Shown: piece by piece, positions 1 to 7,782 of the stretch | Position numbering within the stretch: the first letter of the stretch is position 1 | Layout: the number at the start of each line of letters is the position of its first letter | Assembly: GCF_015245355.1 (NCBI RefSeq) | Contig: NZ_CP063311.1 | Location: 308,893-372,892, forward strand | Length of the DNA stretch: 64,000 nucleotides | Source: Anabaenopsis elenkinii CCIBt3563 | GTDB lineage: Bacteria; Cyanobacteriota; Cyanobacteriia; Cyanobacteriales; Nostocaceae | Reading direction: 5' to 3' | Notes under the pieces: generated by a model | Seen by the model: the letters and a program-made list of their open reading frames with translations, nothing else | Told to the model about the DNA's origin: nothing | The model's database searches: none | Position numbers and translations under genes: made by a program

Positions 1-206
1 ACATCTGGGGCGACTCTGAGTTTAGGGAATCCCTGAACATAATAGAGAAATTGATCAGCCAAGACTGTGGCTTGTTGACCGGCGAGGTATTGTTTAATCA
101 CCTCTAGGGTAGTCAGAATTGCATACAGATGTATATAAGTTTCTGCCAAGGGTTCTCCGTCGGAACTAGGATATTCTATTTGGGGATTAACTACTGTGGT
201 GGTCAT
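1..206 (-). CDS. Uma2-family endonuclease-like protein (partial, N-terminal part)
   Basis: The reverse strand opens at an ATG at 206 and stays open to the window edge, so only about the first 68 residues are visible. The N-terminus contains a YPSSDGEPLAET-type motif followed by a helical segment, which is how many cyanobacterial Uma2 (DUF820) proteins begin. The family has a PD-(D/E)xK fold, is highly expanded in cyanobacteria and has no settled cellular role. The catalytic part lies outside the window, so the call rests on the N-terminal motif alone. Confidence 0.6.
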   Translation of the reverse strand, partial: MTTTVVNPQIEYPSSDGEPLAETYIHLYAILTTLEVIKQYLAGQQATVLADQFLYYVQGFPKLRVAPD

Positions 207-411
207 GGCTACCTGCTACTCTGGTAGGTTGTTGGGGTCTATGCCTTGGGACCTCAGACATTCTTCCAATATATCAGATCCTTGTGGGTTGGGTTGTGAC
301 TTTTTATTGACCGTCAGTATGCAAACTCTTTTCCATCATGACCCAAATCTATTACCGCAGGGTCACTGATTCAGGTAAACTGAGACTTGGTTTATTGCAT
401 TGTGACTAAGT

Positions 412-603
412 ATGGAAATTGGACAAAAGGTAAAAGTTTTTCGTTTGCGCGATCGCGTGTCTGCTACTATTGCCAAAAAACTCGGACAAATCGGCATTAT
501 TCAAGGCTACAAAGTCGCTGATGGCTGTGGAATTGGTGTAGTGGTACTGTTTGACGACAATTCATCTACTTGGTTTTTTGAAGATGAAGTCAAACCAGTG
601 TAA
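412..603 (+). CDS. DUF2862 small conserved cyanobacterial protein
   Basis: This 63-residue protein begins MEIGQKVKV and ends FFEDEVKPV. The pattern of a basic RLRDRV stretch, a GIIQGYKV strand and a C-terminal aromatic FFEDE motif matches the small DUF2862 family found almost only in cyanobacteria. It has no signal peptide or membrane segment and looks like a compact SH3-like beta barrel, which is inference. The function is unknown. It lies about 90 bases before the ArsA-like ATPase gene on the same strand and may be co-transcribed with it. Confidence 0.75.
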   Translation: MEIGQKVKVFRLRDRVSATIAKKLGQIGIIQGYKVADGCGIGVVVLFDDNSSTWFFEDEVKPV

Positions 604-690
604 TAGATAGAACTCAAAGCAGAAGCTAAGAGTATTTGCCTAGTGCTAAGTTGGAGTAGAACAGATTGCTGGGAAAAAGAGAATCAACTA

Positions 691-1791
691 ATGTCCCTGA
701 TATTGACATTTTTGGGCAAAGGTGGTACAGAACGGACTAAGATTGCGATCGCCACCGCCAAGTTATTGGCAAACCAAGGTAAGCGGGTACTTCTAGCAGG
801 GTTAACAGAACCAGTTTTACCTATCTTACTGGAGCAACCCATAACCCCTGACCCCCAGGAAATTGCCCCCAATTTACAGGTAGTGCAATTGAAATCCTCT
901 GTATTGCTAGAACGCAGCTGGGAAGAGGTGAAAAAACTGGAGGCGCAATACCTCCGCACACCCATCTTCAAAGATGTTTATGGTCAAGAACTGGTAGTAT
1001 TACCAGGGATGGACAGCGCCCTAGCCTTGAATGCGATCCGCGAATATGATGCCAGTGGCAAATATGACGCGATTATCTATGATGGCACCGGTGATTCTTT
1101 TACCTTGCGAATGTTGGGGATGCCAGAATCTCTGAGTTGGTATGTGCGGCGATTTCAGCAATTATTTGTGAACTCCGATTTAGGGAAAACGATTGCGGAA
1201 TCGCCCTTAATTCAGCCGCTAATTAGCAGCTTTTTTAATGTCAACTGGACAGCAGATAACTTTGCTCTACCCACCAACCAGGTGAATAATTTCTTAGACA
1301 AGGGAAAAGCAGCTCTTGCAGATCCTCATCGCGTGGCGGCCTTCTTAGTGACTACACCAGACCCACTACAAGTAGCAACTGCTCGTTATTTGTGGGGTAG
1401 CGCTCAACAAATCGGTTTAACCGTGGGTGGTGTGATGGTGGTGTCACCCACAGATCAAGTCAACCTCTCGGAAGAATTTAGACCTCTGACGGTGAGCGTT
1501 GTTCCCGACTCTCCCACAGGGGAATGGCAACCTTTAATAGATGCTCTACCCAACTTTGTCGAACAAGCACTACAGGCTCCCAAACCCATTGAAATTGACA
1601 CCCATAACCGTCAAGTCCGCCTATTCTTACCAGGATTTGACAAAAAGCAAGTCAAACTGACCCAATATGGCCCAGAAGTTACAGTGGAAGCAGGAGACCA
1701 ACGGCGTAATCTCTTCCTACCCCCGTCCCTAACTGGTAGACAGGTAACAGGAGCCAAATTTCAGAATAATTATTTGATAATTTCTTTTTAA
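691..1791 (+). CDS. Get3/ArsA-like ATPase with C-terminal Hsp20-like domain
   Basis: The protein has about 366 residues. The start at MSLILTFLGKGG puts the P-loop at residues 9-17; an in-frame upstream start at 643 would add 16 unlikely residues. The N-terminal P-loop NTPase belongs to the ArsA/Get3 class, whose eukaryotic members target tail-anchored membrane proteins. Residues of about 300-366 look like the Hsp20-like beta sandwich often fused to cyanobacterial ArsA paralogs (ArsA_HSP20). The deviant Walker A reads GKGGTERTK: the signature lysine is kept, but the usual GK(T/S) core is altered. The gene sits about 80 bases upstream of chlG on the same strand. Its substrate is unknown; a role in membrane-protein or pigment handling is inference only. 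Confidence 0.8.
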   Translation: MSLILTFLGKGGTERTKIAIATAKLLANQGKRVLLAGLTEPVLPILLEQPITPDPQEIAPNLQVVQLKSSVLLERSWEEVKKLEAQYLRTPIFKDVYGQELVVLPGMDSALALNAIREYDASGKYDAIIYDGTGDSFTLRMLGMPESLSWYVRRFQQLFVNSDLGKTIAESPLIQPLISSFFNVNWTADNFALPTNQVNNFLDKGKAALADPHRVAAFLVTTPDPLQVATARYLWGSAQQIGLTVGGVMVVSPTDQVNLSEEFRPLTVSVVPDSPTGEWQPLIDALPNFVEQALQAPKPIEIDTHNRQVRLFLPGFDKKQVKLTQYGPEVTVEAGDQRRNLFLPPSLTGRQVTGAKFQNNYLIISF

Positions 1792-1872
1792 GTCCTGGGT
1801 ACTGGGAATTGGGTCATCAAAACCATCTATTCCCCATTCCCTATTCCCTATTCCCATTCATAATTAAGTCTG

Positions 1873-2913
1873 ATGTCAGAATCAACACCTATTAAACCTA
1901 ATTCCCAGCCAGCAGAGGCTATAGATTCAGTTAAAGCCAACCAGGAAATGACAGCAGTTACTGACCGCAGTGCCAAAACTCGCCAGTTACTGGGTATGAA
2001 AGGCGCTGCACCGGGGGAAAAGTCCATCTGGAAAATCCGCTTACAACTGATGAAACCCATCACCTGGATTCCCCTGATTTGGGGGGTGGTCTGTGGTGCG
2101 GCCTCTGCGGGTAACTACACCTGGACCTGGGAAAATGTCTTGAAGGCGGCGGCTTGTATGTTGCTTTCGGGTCCTTTACTCGCAGGTTATACCCAAACTC
2201 TCAATGAATACTATGACCGGGAAATTGACGCGGTGAATGAACCCTACCGCCCCATTCCTTCTGGTGCTATTCCCTTACCCCAAGTCATTACCCAAATTTG
2301 GGTATTGTTAATCTCAGGAAATATCCTCGCCTTTGTACTAGATGTTTGGGCAGGTAATGAATTTCCCACCATTACAACTATAGCTATTCTGGGTTCTTTT
2401 ATTGCTTATATTTATTCCGCACCACCATTAAAGCTCAAACAAAACGGTTGGTTAGGCGGTTATGCTCTTGGTGCTAGCTATATGGCTTTTCCTTGGTGTA
2501 CGGGTCATGCGTTGTTTGGTGAACTGAATTGGAAAATTGTCGTTATCACTGTGGTCTACAGCTTGGCTGGTTTGGGTATTGCCATTGTTAATGATTTTAA
2601 GAGTGTGGAAGGCGATCGCCAGTTCGGATTAAAATCATTACCTGTGATGTTTGGTGTCACCAGAGCCGCTTGGGTCTGTGCAACCATGATTGATGTTTTT
2701 CAAGGGGTGATTGCAGTTTACCTGATCAGTATTCATGAAAACTTGTATGCCGCCATTTTACTGTTGTTAATCATCCCCCAAATCACCTTCCAGGATATGT
2801 ATTTCCTGCGTGACCCTCTGAAAAATGACGTTAAATACCAAGCTAGCGCTCAACCCTTCCTAGTCTTGGGAATGCTGGTGGCTGGTATAGCTCTGGGTCA
2901 TGCTGGCATTTAG
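1873..2913 (+). CDS. chlG: Chlorophyll synthase ChlG
   Basis: ChlG is a UbiA-superfamily prenyltransferase that esterifies chlorophyllide a with geranylgeranyl or phytyl diphosphate, the last step of chlorophyll a synthesis, in the thylakoid membrane. The 346-residue protein has the first Asp-rich motif NEYYDREIDAVNEP near residue 112 and the second, VNDFKSVEGDRQ, near residue 237. About eight to nine hydrophobic segments follow a soluble N-terminal region of about 50 residues. The length fits the family. The family and the chlorophyll-type motifs leave little doubt. Confidence 0.97.
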   Translation: MSESTPIKPNSQPAEAIDSVKANQEMTAVTDRSAKTRQLLGMKGAAPGEKSIWKIRLQLMKPITWIPLIWGVVCGAASAGNYTWTWENVLKAAACMLLSGPLLAGYTQTLNEYYDREIDAVNEPYRPIPSGAIPLPQVITQIWVLLISGNILAFVLDVWAGNEFPTITTIAILGSFIAYIYSAPPLKLKQNGWLGGYALGASYMAFPWCTGHALFGELNWKIVVITVVYSLAGLGIAIVNDFKSVEGDRQFGLKSLPVMFGVTRAAWVCATMIDVFQGVIAVYLISIHENLYAAILLLLIIPQITFQDMYFLRDPLKNDVKYQASAQPFLVLGMLVAGIALGHAGI

Positions 2914-2990
2914 TTTCTCTAGCTAGAGGAAAAAAATGATGAGTTAGGAGTTAATATACTTCTAACTCTTAATTTTGATCAGGAGTTACC

Positions 2991-3278
2991 GTGTTAGAGT
3001 TAATCAATCTTTGCATTCGGGCTATTCAACCATTATTAATCCCTATTTGCTTTGTTACCGCTTGGACTGTAATTACTCTGTTTGCTTGGAGTCTCTGGTC
3101 AGCAGCTCGAGATAGTGTGACCACAGCCAAACAAATGCATCAAATACCCTGCCCTAACTGCCAATTCTTTACCAATAATTACCGCCTAAAATGTACTGTA
3201 CACCCATCTACTGCCAGTACAGAAGAGGCTATTGATTGTTCTGACTATCAACCAAAAACCAATCCCATGCTTTACTAA
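2991..3278 (+). CDS. Small membrane-anchored protein with cysteine motif
   Basis: The start is GTG at 2991, preceded by a GGAG-like ribosome-binding site (AGGAGTTACC). The 95-residue protein has one N-terminal transmembrane segment at about residues 14-36, then a soluble part with the cysteines of PCPNCQF, LKCTVH and IDCSDY. Four cysteines in this spacing suggest a small zinc or redox site, which is inference. I recognise it only as a conserved cyanobacterial hypothetical protein. It lies between chlG and a cupin gene, all on the plus strand. Confidence 0.65.
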   Translation: MLELINLCIRAIQPLLIPICFVTAWTVITLFAWSLWSAARDSVTTAKQMHQIPCPNCQFFTNNYRLKCTVHPSTASTEEAIDCSDYQPKTNPMLY

Positions 3279-3318
3279 AACAGGCAAGGGAGAACCGCTG
3301 ATGATAAAAAGCTGATTT

Positions 3319-3687
3319 ATGCTAGTTCAAAACCTCAAAGACTGTCAAGAATTCATTGCCGGAGATAATACCATTCTCCGGGAACTACTACACCCTGATA
3401 AGCAACCCCTGGCATTAAGGTATAGTTTAGCTCATGCCACCTTACCAGTGGGGAAAACCTCTCAACCCCACTCCCTCACCACTTCAGAAGTGTATTATAT
3501 TCTCAGTGGAGAGGGAGAAATGCACATTGATGATGAAACTCAAATAGTCAGTTCAGGAGACGCAGTCTATATTCCTCCCCATACCAGGCAATTTATCCGC
3601 AACTGTGGTGTGGAACCCTTGGTATTTATTTGTATTGTTGATCCAGCCTGGCGCAAAGAAGACGAGACAGTGTATGATAATACCTAA
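3319..3687 (+). CDS. Cupin domain protein
   Basis: This 122-residue single-domain cupin carries conserved motif 1 (PHSLTTSEVYYILSGEGEM) at about residues 51-69 and motif 2 (GDAVYIPPHTRQFIRN) at about 83-98. The first motif has the G(X)5HXH-like arrangement in degenerate form and the second has the PxxxxHxxxN-like turn, so metal binding is plausible. Substrate and role cannot be read from the sequence. It ends about a dozen bases before the convergent inositol monophosphatase-type gene. Confidence 0.8.
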   Translation: MLVQNLKDCQEFIAGDNTILRELLHPDKQPLALRYSLAHATLPVGKTSQPHSLTTSEVYYILSGEGEMHIDDETQIVSSGDAVYIPPHTRQFIRNCGVEPLVFICIVDPAWRKEDETVYDNT

Positions 3688-3699
3688 GACATCAGTTAC

Positions 3700-4506
3700 T
3701 TAAAGTTTTAATTTTTCCTGAAATGGGGTAAATACCGGTACTAATTCCCGGCGACTGACAACCAGGGTAGGAAAAGAGCGATCGCTATAATCTTCCCCTG
3801 ATGACAAAGGAAATGGCTCATCCTGGAGCGGTATCCAGCTAGCACCCGCAGCCTGAACAATCACCCAAGCCCCGGCGATGTCCCAAACCTTGGGTGTAGC
3901 TTCAATACCACCTAATGCAGCCCCTGTACCAACTGTGAGGAAATTATAGCTAGCTACACCCAGCATCCGAATTTTACAGGGAAAGTCAGTGGTAATCACG
4001 GAAGTGCTACGGGAACAAAGGTTAAAAAAGTGATTTTTAGTGGCTGTATCACTACTGCTATGGATAGGATGATGGTTGAGGAAAGCCCCTGAAGGTGTTG
4101 CTAATCCCGAGGAACCAGCCCAGAAACCATGAAAAGCTTGACCTAGTGGGGGGACGTAAACATAGCCAAAAATGGGTGTACCTCGATACAGCAGACCCAT
4201 GGAAATTGACCAAATGGGAAGACCCCTAGTAAAGTTAGTTGTGCCATCCAAAGGGTCTATGACCCAGCACCACTCTGTATCGGGGAAAACTTTGTCACTC
4301 TCTTCGCTTAAAATACCATAACCGGAAAAATGAGAAGCGATCGCATCACAAATTTCCTGATCAGCCCATTTATCGGCTTGGGTGACTAAACTACCGTCAG
4401 CTTTTTGGGAAGCCTGGACTTTCCCAAAATCTTGCATGAGTTGCTTACCTACTCTGGTGGTAGTGGTTTCGGCAAAGTCGAGAATTGTTGTCCAAAAATC
4501 ATTCAT
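3700..4506 (-). CDS. Inositol monophosphatase-family protein
   Basis: The 268-residue protein has the family's metal-binding signatures: SEESD at about residue 68, WVIDPLDGTTNFTRGLP at about 81-97, and the C-terminal WDIAGAWVIVQAAG at about 208-221. These provide the Glu and Asp ligands for the Mg ions that hydrolyse a sugar or inositol phosphate. The family includes inositol-1-phosphatase, PAP phosphatase and histidinol-phosphatase; which substrate applies here is not visible. It is transcribed away from the cupin gene, and its start lies about 20 bases from the end of the PucC-type transporter gene, so the two are probably in one operon. Confidence 0.85.
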   Translation of the reverse strand: MNDFWTTILDFAETTTTRVGKQLMQDFGKVQASQKADGSLVTQADKWADQEICDAIASHFSGYGILSEESDKVFPDTEWCWVIDPLDGTTNFTRGLPIWSISMGLLYRGTPIFGYVYVPPLGQAFHGFWAGSSGLATPSGAFLNHHPIHSSSDTATKNHFFNLCSRSTSVITTDFPCKIRMLGVASYNFLTVGTGAALGGIEATPKVWDIAGAWVIVQAAGASWIPLQDEPFPLSSGEDYSDRSFPTLVVSRRELVPVFTPFQEKLKL

Positions 4507-4526
4507 GAATTAATTCTTACCCATAT

Positions 4527-5996
4527 TTAGTCTAAATCAGTTTCTAAAACCGAGGCGATCGCCTGTTTGGCATTGGTTTGAAATTCCCTGACATTGACGC
4601 GGTTGAGGAACCACACAGCCAGCAGCATTCCCAGTGCTTGGATTCCAAAAACTAAACTATAAGCCATTAATGTTTGTGAGAAAATTCCTTTCCCCAAATC
4701 CAACACAGCACCGCCACTCACAGTAGCCACACCGCGGGAAATTGCTTGTGCTAAACCCCAAGCGCCGATAAATGTCCCAGCTGTTTCTGCTGCGGTTAAA
4801 TCTAACATTAAACTAATCGCCCCGGTTGTCGTCATACCAGAGGTGAGACCATAACAAAATAACGCCCCTTGCAGCAGTTTTTGATTGGCAGTAAATCCTG
4901 CTAAAATGATCAATACAAAGGAAAATGCCACCAAAAAACACCCCAACTTAGCAGTTTTTTGTTTACCTAAACGTGGTACAACTAGGAATCCTGTAGAACC
5001 CAGACCAATCAGCGTCCCTACTCCCGAATAAGCATTAAGTCTAGTAGTTTCCCCCACAGACATACCAAAAACTTCACCACCATAAGGTTCAAGCACAGGC
5101 TCTTGCATAAACAAACTGATGGTGAGAACCAACAAAAAGCTAAAAAATAAACCTGTTTGGCGACTAGCAGTCAGTACTTTTAGGGCTGTTTGCAGAGTAA
5201 TTTTGTCTTCTCGTGCGATCGCAGTTGAACGCAAGACATAACGAGAATATTTTTTTTCCACATTGTATGTGGATAATACAGCTAAACCAAAAACCACAGC
5301 TGGGAGGATGAAAAATAGGCGGTTAATTGAGTTTTGTAATGCTGCTAACTGTTCAGGTTGACTGTACAGAGATGTTAAGGTTGTGTCTAACACTTGTGCC
5401 TCATTGCCAGGTGCTGGTAATAACACAGAACTGATAATTGCACCAATGACAATACCCACCATTAACATTGACCAGACAACACCCACTAATTGAGAGCGAT
5501 TGTCTTCATCGGAAACATCTACTAACAAAGCCGCAAAGGGAGTAGAACTAGAACTCAAAGCCAATCCATAGAAGGCAAAAATCCCCGCTAGCAAAGCCAC
5601 CCAACCATAGGTTGGTAATGTCCAACCCTGAGCATAAAAACTGGCTCCTAATTGCCAAGTTACTTGTACTGCTAAAAAAGATGTAGTGACGAATACAGCA
5701 GCGCCCAAGCAAATGTAACCGGTGCGATGATATCCTAATAAAGGTTTGGCATCAGACATTTGACCAAACCAGAGTCTGGCGGGTGCAACCAGTTGGTGCA
5801 TGGCTATAGTTCCAGCTACCAAAGTGGCTGGAAGTGCTAATTCCTTAATCATAATTCGATTCAGCACCCCCAGAGTTAGAAGTGACATGATACCCAATCC
5901 CATTTGAAATAAGCCTAACCGAAACATGGTCAGTACACTAACTTTGGGTATAATCTGGGAGTTGGTTTGAGAATCAAATACTTCGCCGCTTGCCAT
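4527..5996 (-). CDS. PucC/BCD-family MFS transporter
   Basis: A 489-residue polytopic membrane protein with about 12 hydrophobic segments. It resembles the PucC/LhaA (BCD) group of the major facilitator superfamily, with an N-terminal RLGLFQMGLGIM segment, a WFGQMSDAKP loop and a central GYHRTGYICLG motif. Members in phototrophs help assemble or load chlorophyll-binding antenna proteins rather than transport sugars. In a cyanobacterium the likely role is chlorophyll handling for IsiA/Pcb-type or other antenna proteins, which is inference. It would be transcribed into the monophosphatase gene. Confidence 0.85.
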   Translation of the reverse strand: MASGEVFDSQTNSQIIPKVSVLTMFRLGLFQMGLGIMSLLTLGVLNRIMIKELALPATLVAGTIAMHQLVAPARLWFGQMSDAKPLLGYHRTGYICLGAAVFVTTSFLAVQVTWQLGASFYAQGWTLPTYGWVALLAGIFAFYGLALSSSSTPFAALLVDVSDEDNRSQLVGVVWSMLMVGIVIGAIISSVLLPAPGNEAQVLDTTLTSLYSQPEQLAALQNSINRLFFILPAVVFGLAVLSTYNVEKKYSRYVLRSTAIAREDKITLQTALKVLTASRQTGLFFSFLLVLTISLFMQEPVLEPYGGEVFGMSVGETTRLNAYSGVGTLIGLGSTGFLVVPRLGKQKTAKLGCFLVAFSFVLIILAGFTANQKLLQGALFCYGLTSGMTTTGAISLMLDLTAAETAGTFIGAWGLAQAISRGVATVSGGAVLDLGKGIFSQTLMAYSLVFGIQALGMLLAVWFLNRVNVREFQTNAKQAIASVLETDLD

Positions 5997-6068
5997 AGCT
6001 ATTTTTCAAGTTGGGTTACACAATTGAGAATGTCATAAACGATTTCATAATAGTTACTAAAAATATAG

Positions 6069-6216
6069 TCAAATATTTTTAGCTTGGTAAGGTCTAAACC
6101 TGACTGGGCTAACTACAAGCCTCTCTACTGAGTTTCCATCAAAGATAGAGTCCCCAGCTACCTTTCTTAATATATTTAGGGAACCATTCAAGTCTGCTGA
6201 ATATATTTTCCCAGAC
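6069..6216 (-). pseudogene. C-terminal remnant of an IS200/IS605-type TnpB
   Basis: On the reverse strand this reads SADLNGSLNILRKV followed by a short tail ending SPVRFRPYQAKNI and a stop. DxNGxxNILRK is the last RuvC motif region of OrfB/TnpB proteins, and the V-x-P-V-R tail is also typical. Everything upstream is missing: the frame is cut exactly where the repeat block starting near 6219 begins. It is therefore a short remnant, about 48 codons. Confidence 0.7.
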
Positions 6217-6218
6217 TT

Positions 6219-6341
6219 AGAGGATGTTTAATAAGTTTTCAACAGGTAATTTTTATCTTAGGGAACAGGGAACACCGGAAGGAATAGGAAGGAATGGAGA
6301 ACACACAAAAAACAATAAAATCCAGTCCCCTCCCCTTACAA
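6219..6341. repeat. Dispersed repeat block, inverted copy at 22620-22760
   Basis: This block starts with AGAGGATGTTT, continues through AACAGGTAATTTTTAT and a GGGAACAGGGAACA stretch, and ends AATCCAGTCCCCTCCCCTT. The reverse complement of 22620-22760 shows the same elements in the same order. The AGAGGATGTTT end is also the left end of the IS5-family element at 20020. It is probably an IS5-derived end or an associated repeat. Confidence 0.75.
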
Positions 6342-6553
6342 CTATCCATTACCCGGATCTTTCTTAACATTCGTGAGAGCGATCGCTCACAAACCCCCAA
6401 ACCTTAATCCTCCGTTGATGATTCTCAATAAAATAAGGGTTGTATCAAGAAGAATAAGGTACCTTTTGTCAAGAGTAGGGAAATTTTCAAGGGTTGAAAC
6501 CGTTGCCACATAAATGTTTCAAGATTGTTAACAAAGATGTGAGTAATGGATAG
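6342..6553 (+). mobile_element. MITE-like element, copy 1 (212 bp)
   Basis: The element is bounded by imperfect 27-bp terminal inverted repeats beginning CTATCCATTAC and ending at TTAAC; 4 of 27 positions differ. It has no coding capacity and contains a HIP1 octamer near its left end. A second copy of identical length at 22408-22619 differs at about 11 positions. No target duplication is visible around this copy, suggesting later rearrangement of one flank. The mobilising transposase is not identified. Confidence 0.8.
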
Positions 6554-6732
6554 TCAGATGAAATTTTACCAATACAAGAACAATATTTTGCAGCAAACCA
6601 AGGATATAATCAAGTAAAAATTAAAGCTCAGTTTATAGGAACAAATTGCCAGGGAGGAGCTATAAAAGAGCTTGAAAAGTTGATTTCAATCATCGTTCAC
6701 CTAAGAAAGTTCGTTTATGGACTCTTCAGAAA

Positions 6733-6755
6733 TCCCCGGTTTTCTAAACCGGGGA
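6733..6755. terminator. Hairpin between the MITE and the aldo/keto reductase gene
   Basis: A perfect 10-bp stem (TCCCCGGTTT / AAACCGGGGA) closes a 3-base loop. It could be a transcription terminator or the end hairpin of a decayed IS200/IS605-type element; no U-tract follows directly. It lies about 70 bases before the aldo/keto reductase start. Confidence 0.55.
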
Positions 6756-6825
6756 AGCTTAAATTACCTGGAATGTGACGATAAACTAAAGAAGTAAAGA
6801 AATGTAAATAAAATAAGTATTCAAC

Positions 6826-7776
6826 ATGGAAAACATCACATTAGGACAAAATGGCCCGAGTGTTACACCCTTGTGTATTGGTACTTGGGCTTGGGGTGAT
6901 AAACTTTTCTGGAATTATGGCAATGGCTACGGTACCCAAGAGTTGGAGGGGGCGTTTACAGCAGCATTGGATAGTGGCGTGACTTTCTTTGACACTGCTG
7001 AAGTTTATGGAATGGGACTCTCAGAAAAATTATTAGGCCAATTCATGCAAACAGCATCAAAACCGGTGCAAATAGCTACGAAATTTGGCCCTTTACCTTG
7101 GCGGTTTACAGGTCAGTCTGTTTCAGATGCTTTAACCGAGAGTCTCAAACGCTTACAACTAGAGCGCATTGAACTGTATCAAGTCCATTGGCCCTTTGCT
7201 TTCTTTTTAAGTCAAGAAAGTTTGATGAATACCCTAGCCGATGAAGTGAAGCAGGGTAGAATTGCTGCGGTGGGGGTAAGTAATTATTCAGCTACTCAAA
7301 TGCGAGAAGCCCATCAAATATTAGCGGCGCGGGGAATACCTTTAGTGGTAAACCAAGTCCGCTACTCTTTATTGACCCGCCAAATTGAAAGTAATGGCAT
7401 TTTAGCCACAGCCCGAGAATTGGGCGTGACTATTCTGGCTTACAGTCCCTTGGCCCAGGGATTGCTCACAGGTAAATACACACCTGAGCGGGGGGAAACT
7501 CCCAATGGTGTGAGGAAGATAGACCCGCGATTTAGTAAAGAAGGTTTAGAGAAAATTGCTCCTGTTATTTCTTTACTCCACAGTTTGGGAGAAAAGTATG
7601 GTCGCACTCCTGCCCAAGTAGCCCTCAATTGGTTAATTGCTCAAGGAAACATAATTCCTATTGCCGGGGTCAAGACTCCCGAACAGGTCAAACAAAATGC
7701 AGGCGCTTTGGGCTGGAGATTAAACACGGATGAAATCGGGCAACTAGAACAGGTCAGTCGTCCTTGGTTAAGTTAA
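6826..7776 (+). CDS. Aldo/keto reductase
   Basis: The 316-residue TIM-barrel oxidoreductase carries the AKR catalytic tetrad: Asp and Tyr in FFDTAEVYG (about residues 54-62), Lys in ATKFGP and His in QVHWPF. The C-terminal NADPH-binding stretch IPIAGVKTPEQVKQN is also typical. It probably reduces a small aldehyde or ketone with NADPH in the cytoplasm; the physiological substrate cannot be read. Its 3' end is 6 bases from the convergent DEAD-box helicase gene. Confidence 0.92.
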   Translation: MENITLGQNGPSVTPLCIGTWAWGDKLFWNYGNGYGTQELEGAFTAALDSGVTFFDTAEVYGMGLSEKLLGQFMQTASKPVQIATKFGPLPWRFTGQSVSDALTESLKRLQLERIELYQVHWPFAFFLSQESLMNTLADEVKQGRIAAVGVSNYSATQMREAHQILAARGIPLVVNQVRYSLLTRQIESNGILATARELGVTILAYSPLAQGLLTGKYTPERGETPNGVRKIDPRFSKEGLEKIAPVISLLHSLGEKYGRTPAQVALNWLIAQGNIIPIAGVKTPEQVKQNAGALGWRLNTDEIGQLEQVSRPWLS

Positions 7777-7782
7777 CCAAGC

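Larger units (their letters stand above)
6001..6825. other. Intergenic mobile-element graveyard
   Basis: No complete gene is seen. In order it holds the promoter side of the PucC gene, a TnpB C-terminal remnant (6069-6216, minus), a block resembling an IS5 end plus GGGAACAGG-type repeats (6219-6341), a 212-bp MITE (6342-6553), a short possible protein remnant on the plus strand (about 6560-6730) and a strong hairpin at 6733-6755. Every stop-free stretch is short, and the fragments come from different element types. Confidence 0.75.

Noticed and set aside
216-320. Short minus-strand frame ending ILEECLRSQGIDPNNLPE just upstream of the Uma2 fragment
   Set aside because: It has protein-like character but no ATG, GTG or TTG start before the preceding stop. 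It may be a broken gene, but I cannot support a feature.
6560-6730. Plus-strand stop-free stretch (EQYFAANQGYNQVKIKAQF...) after MITE copy 1
   Set aside because: No start codon, preceded by a stop at the MITE border and followed by a hairpin. It looks like a coding remnant, but I cannot name its family.
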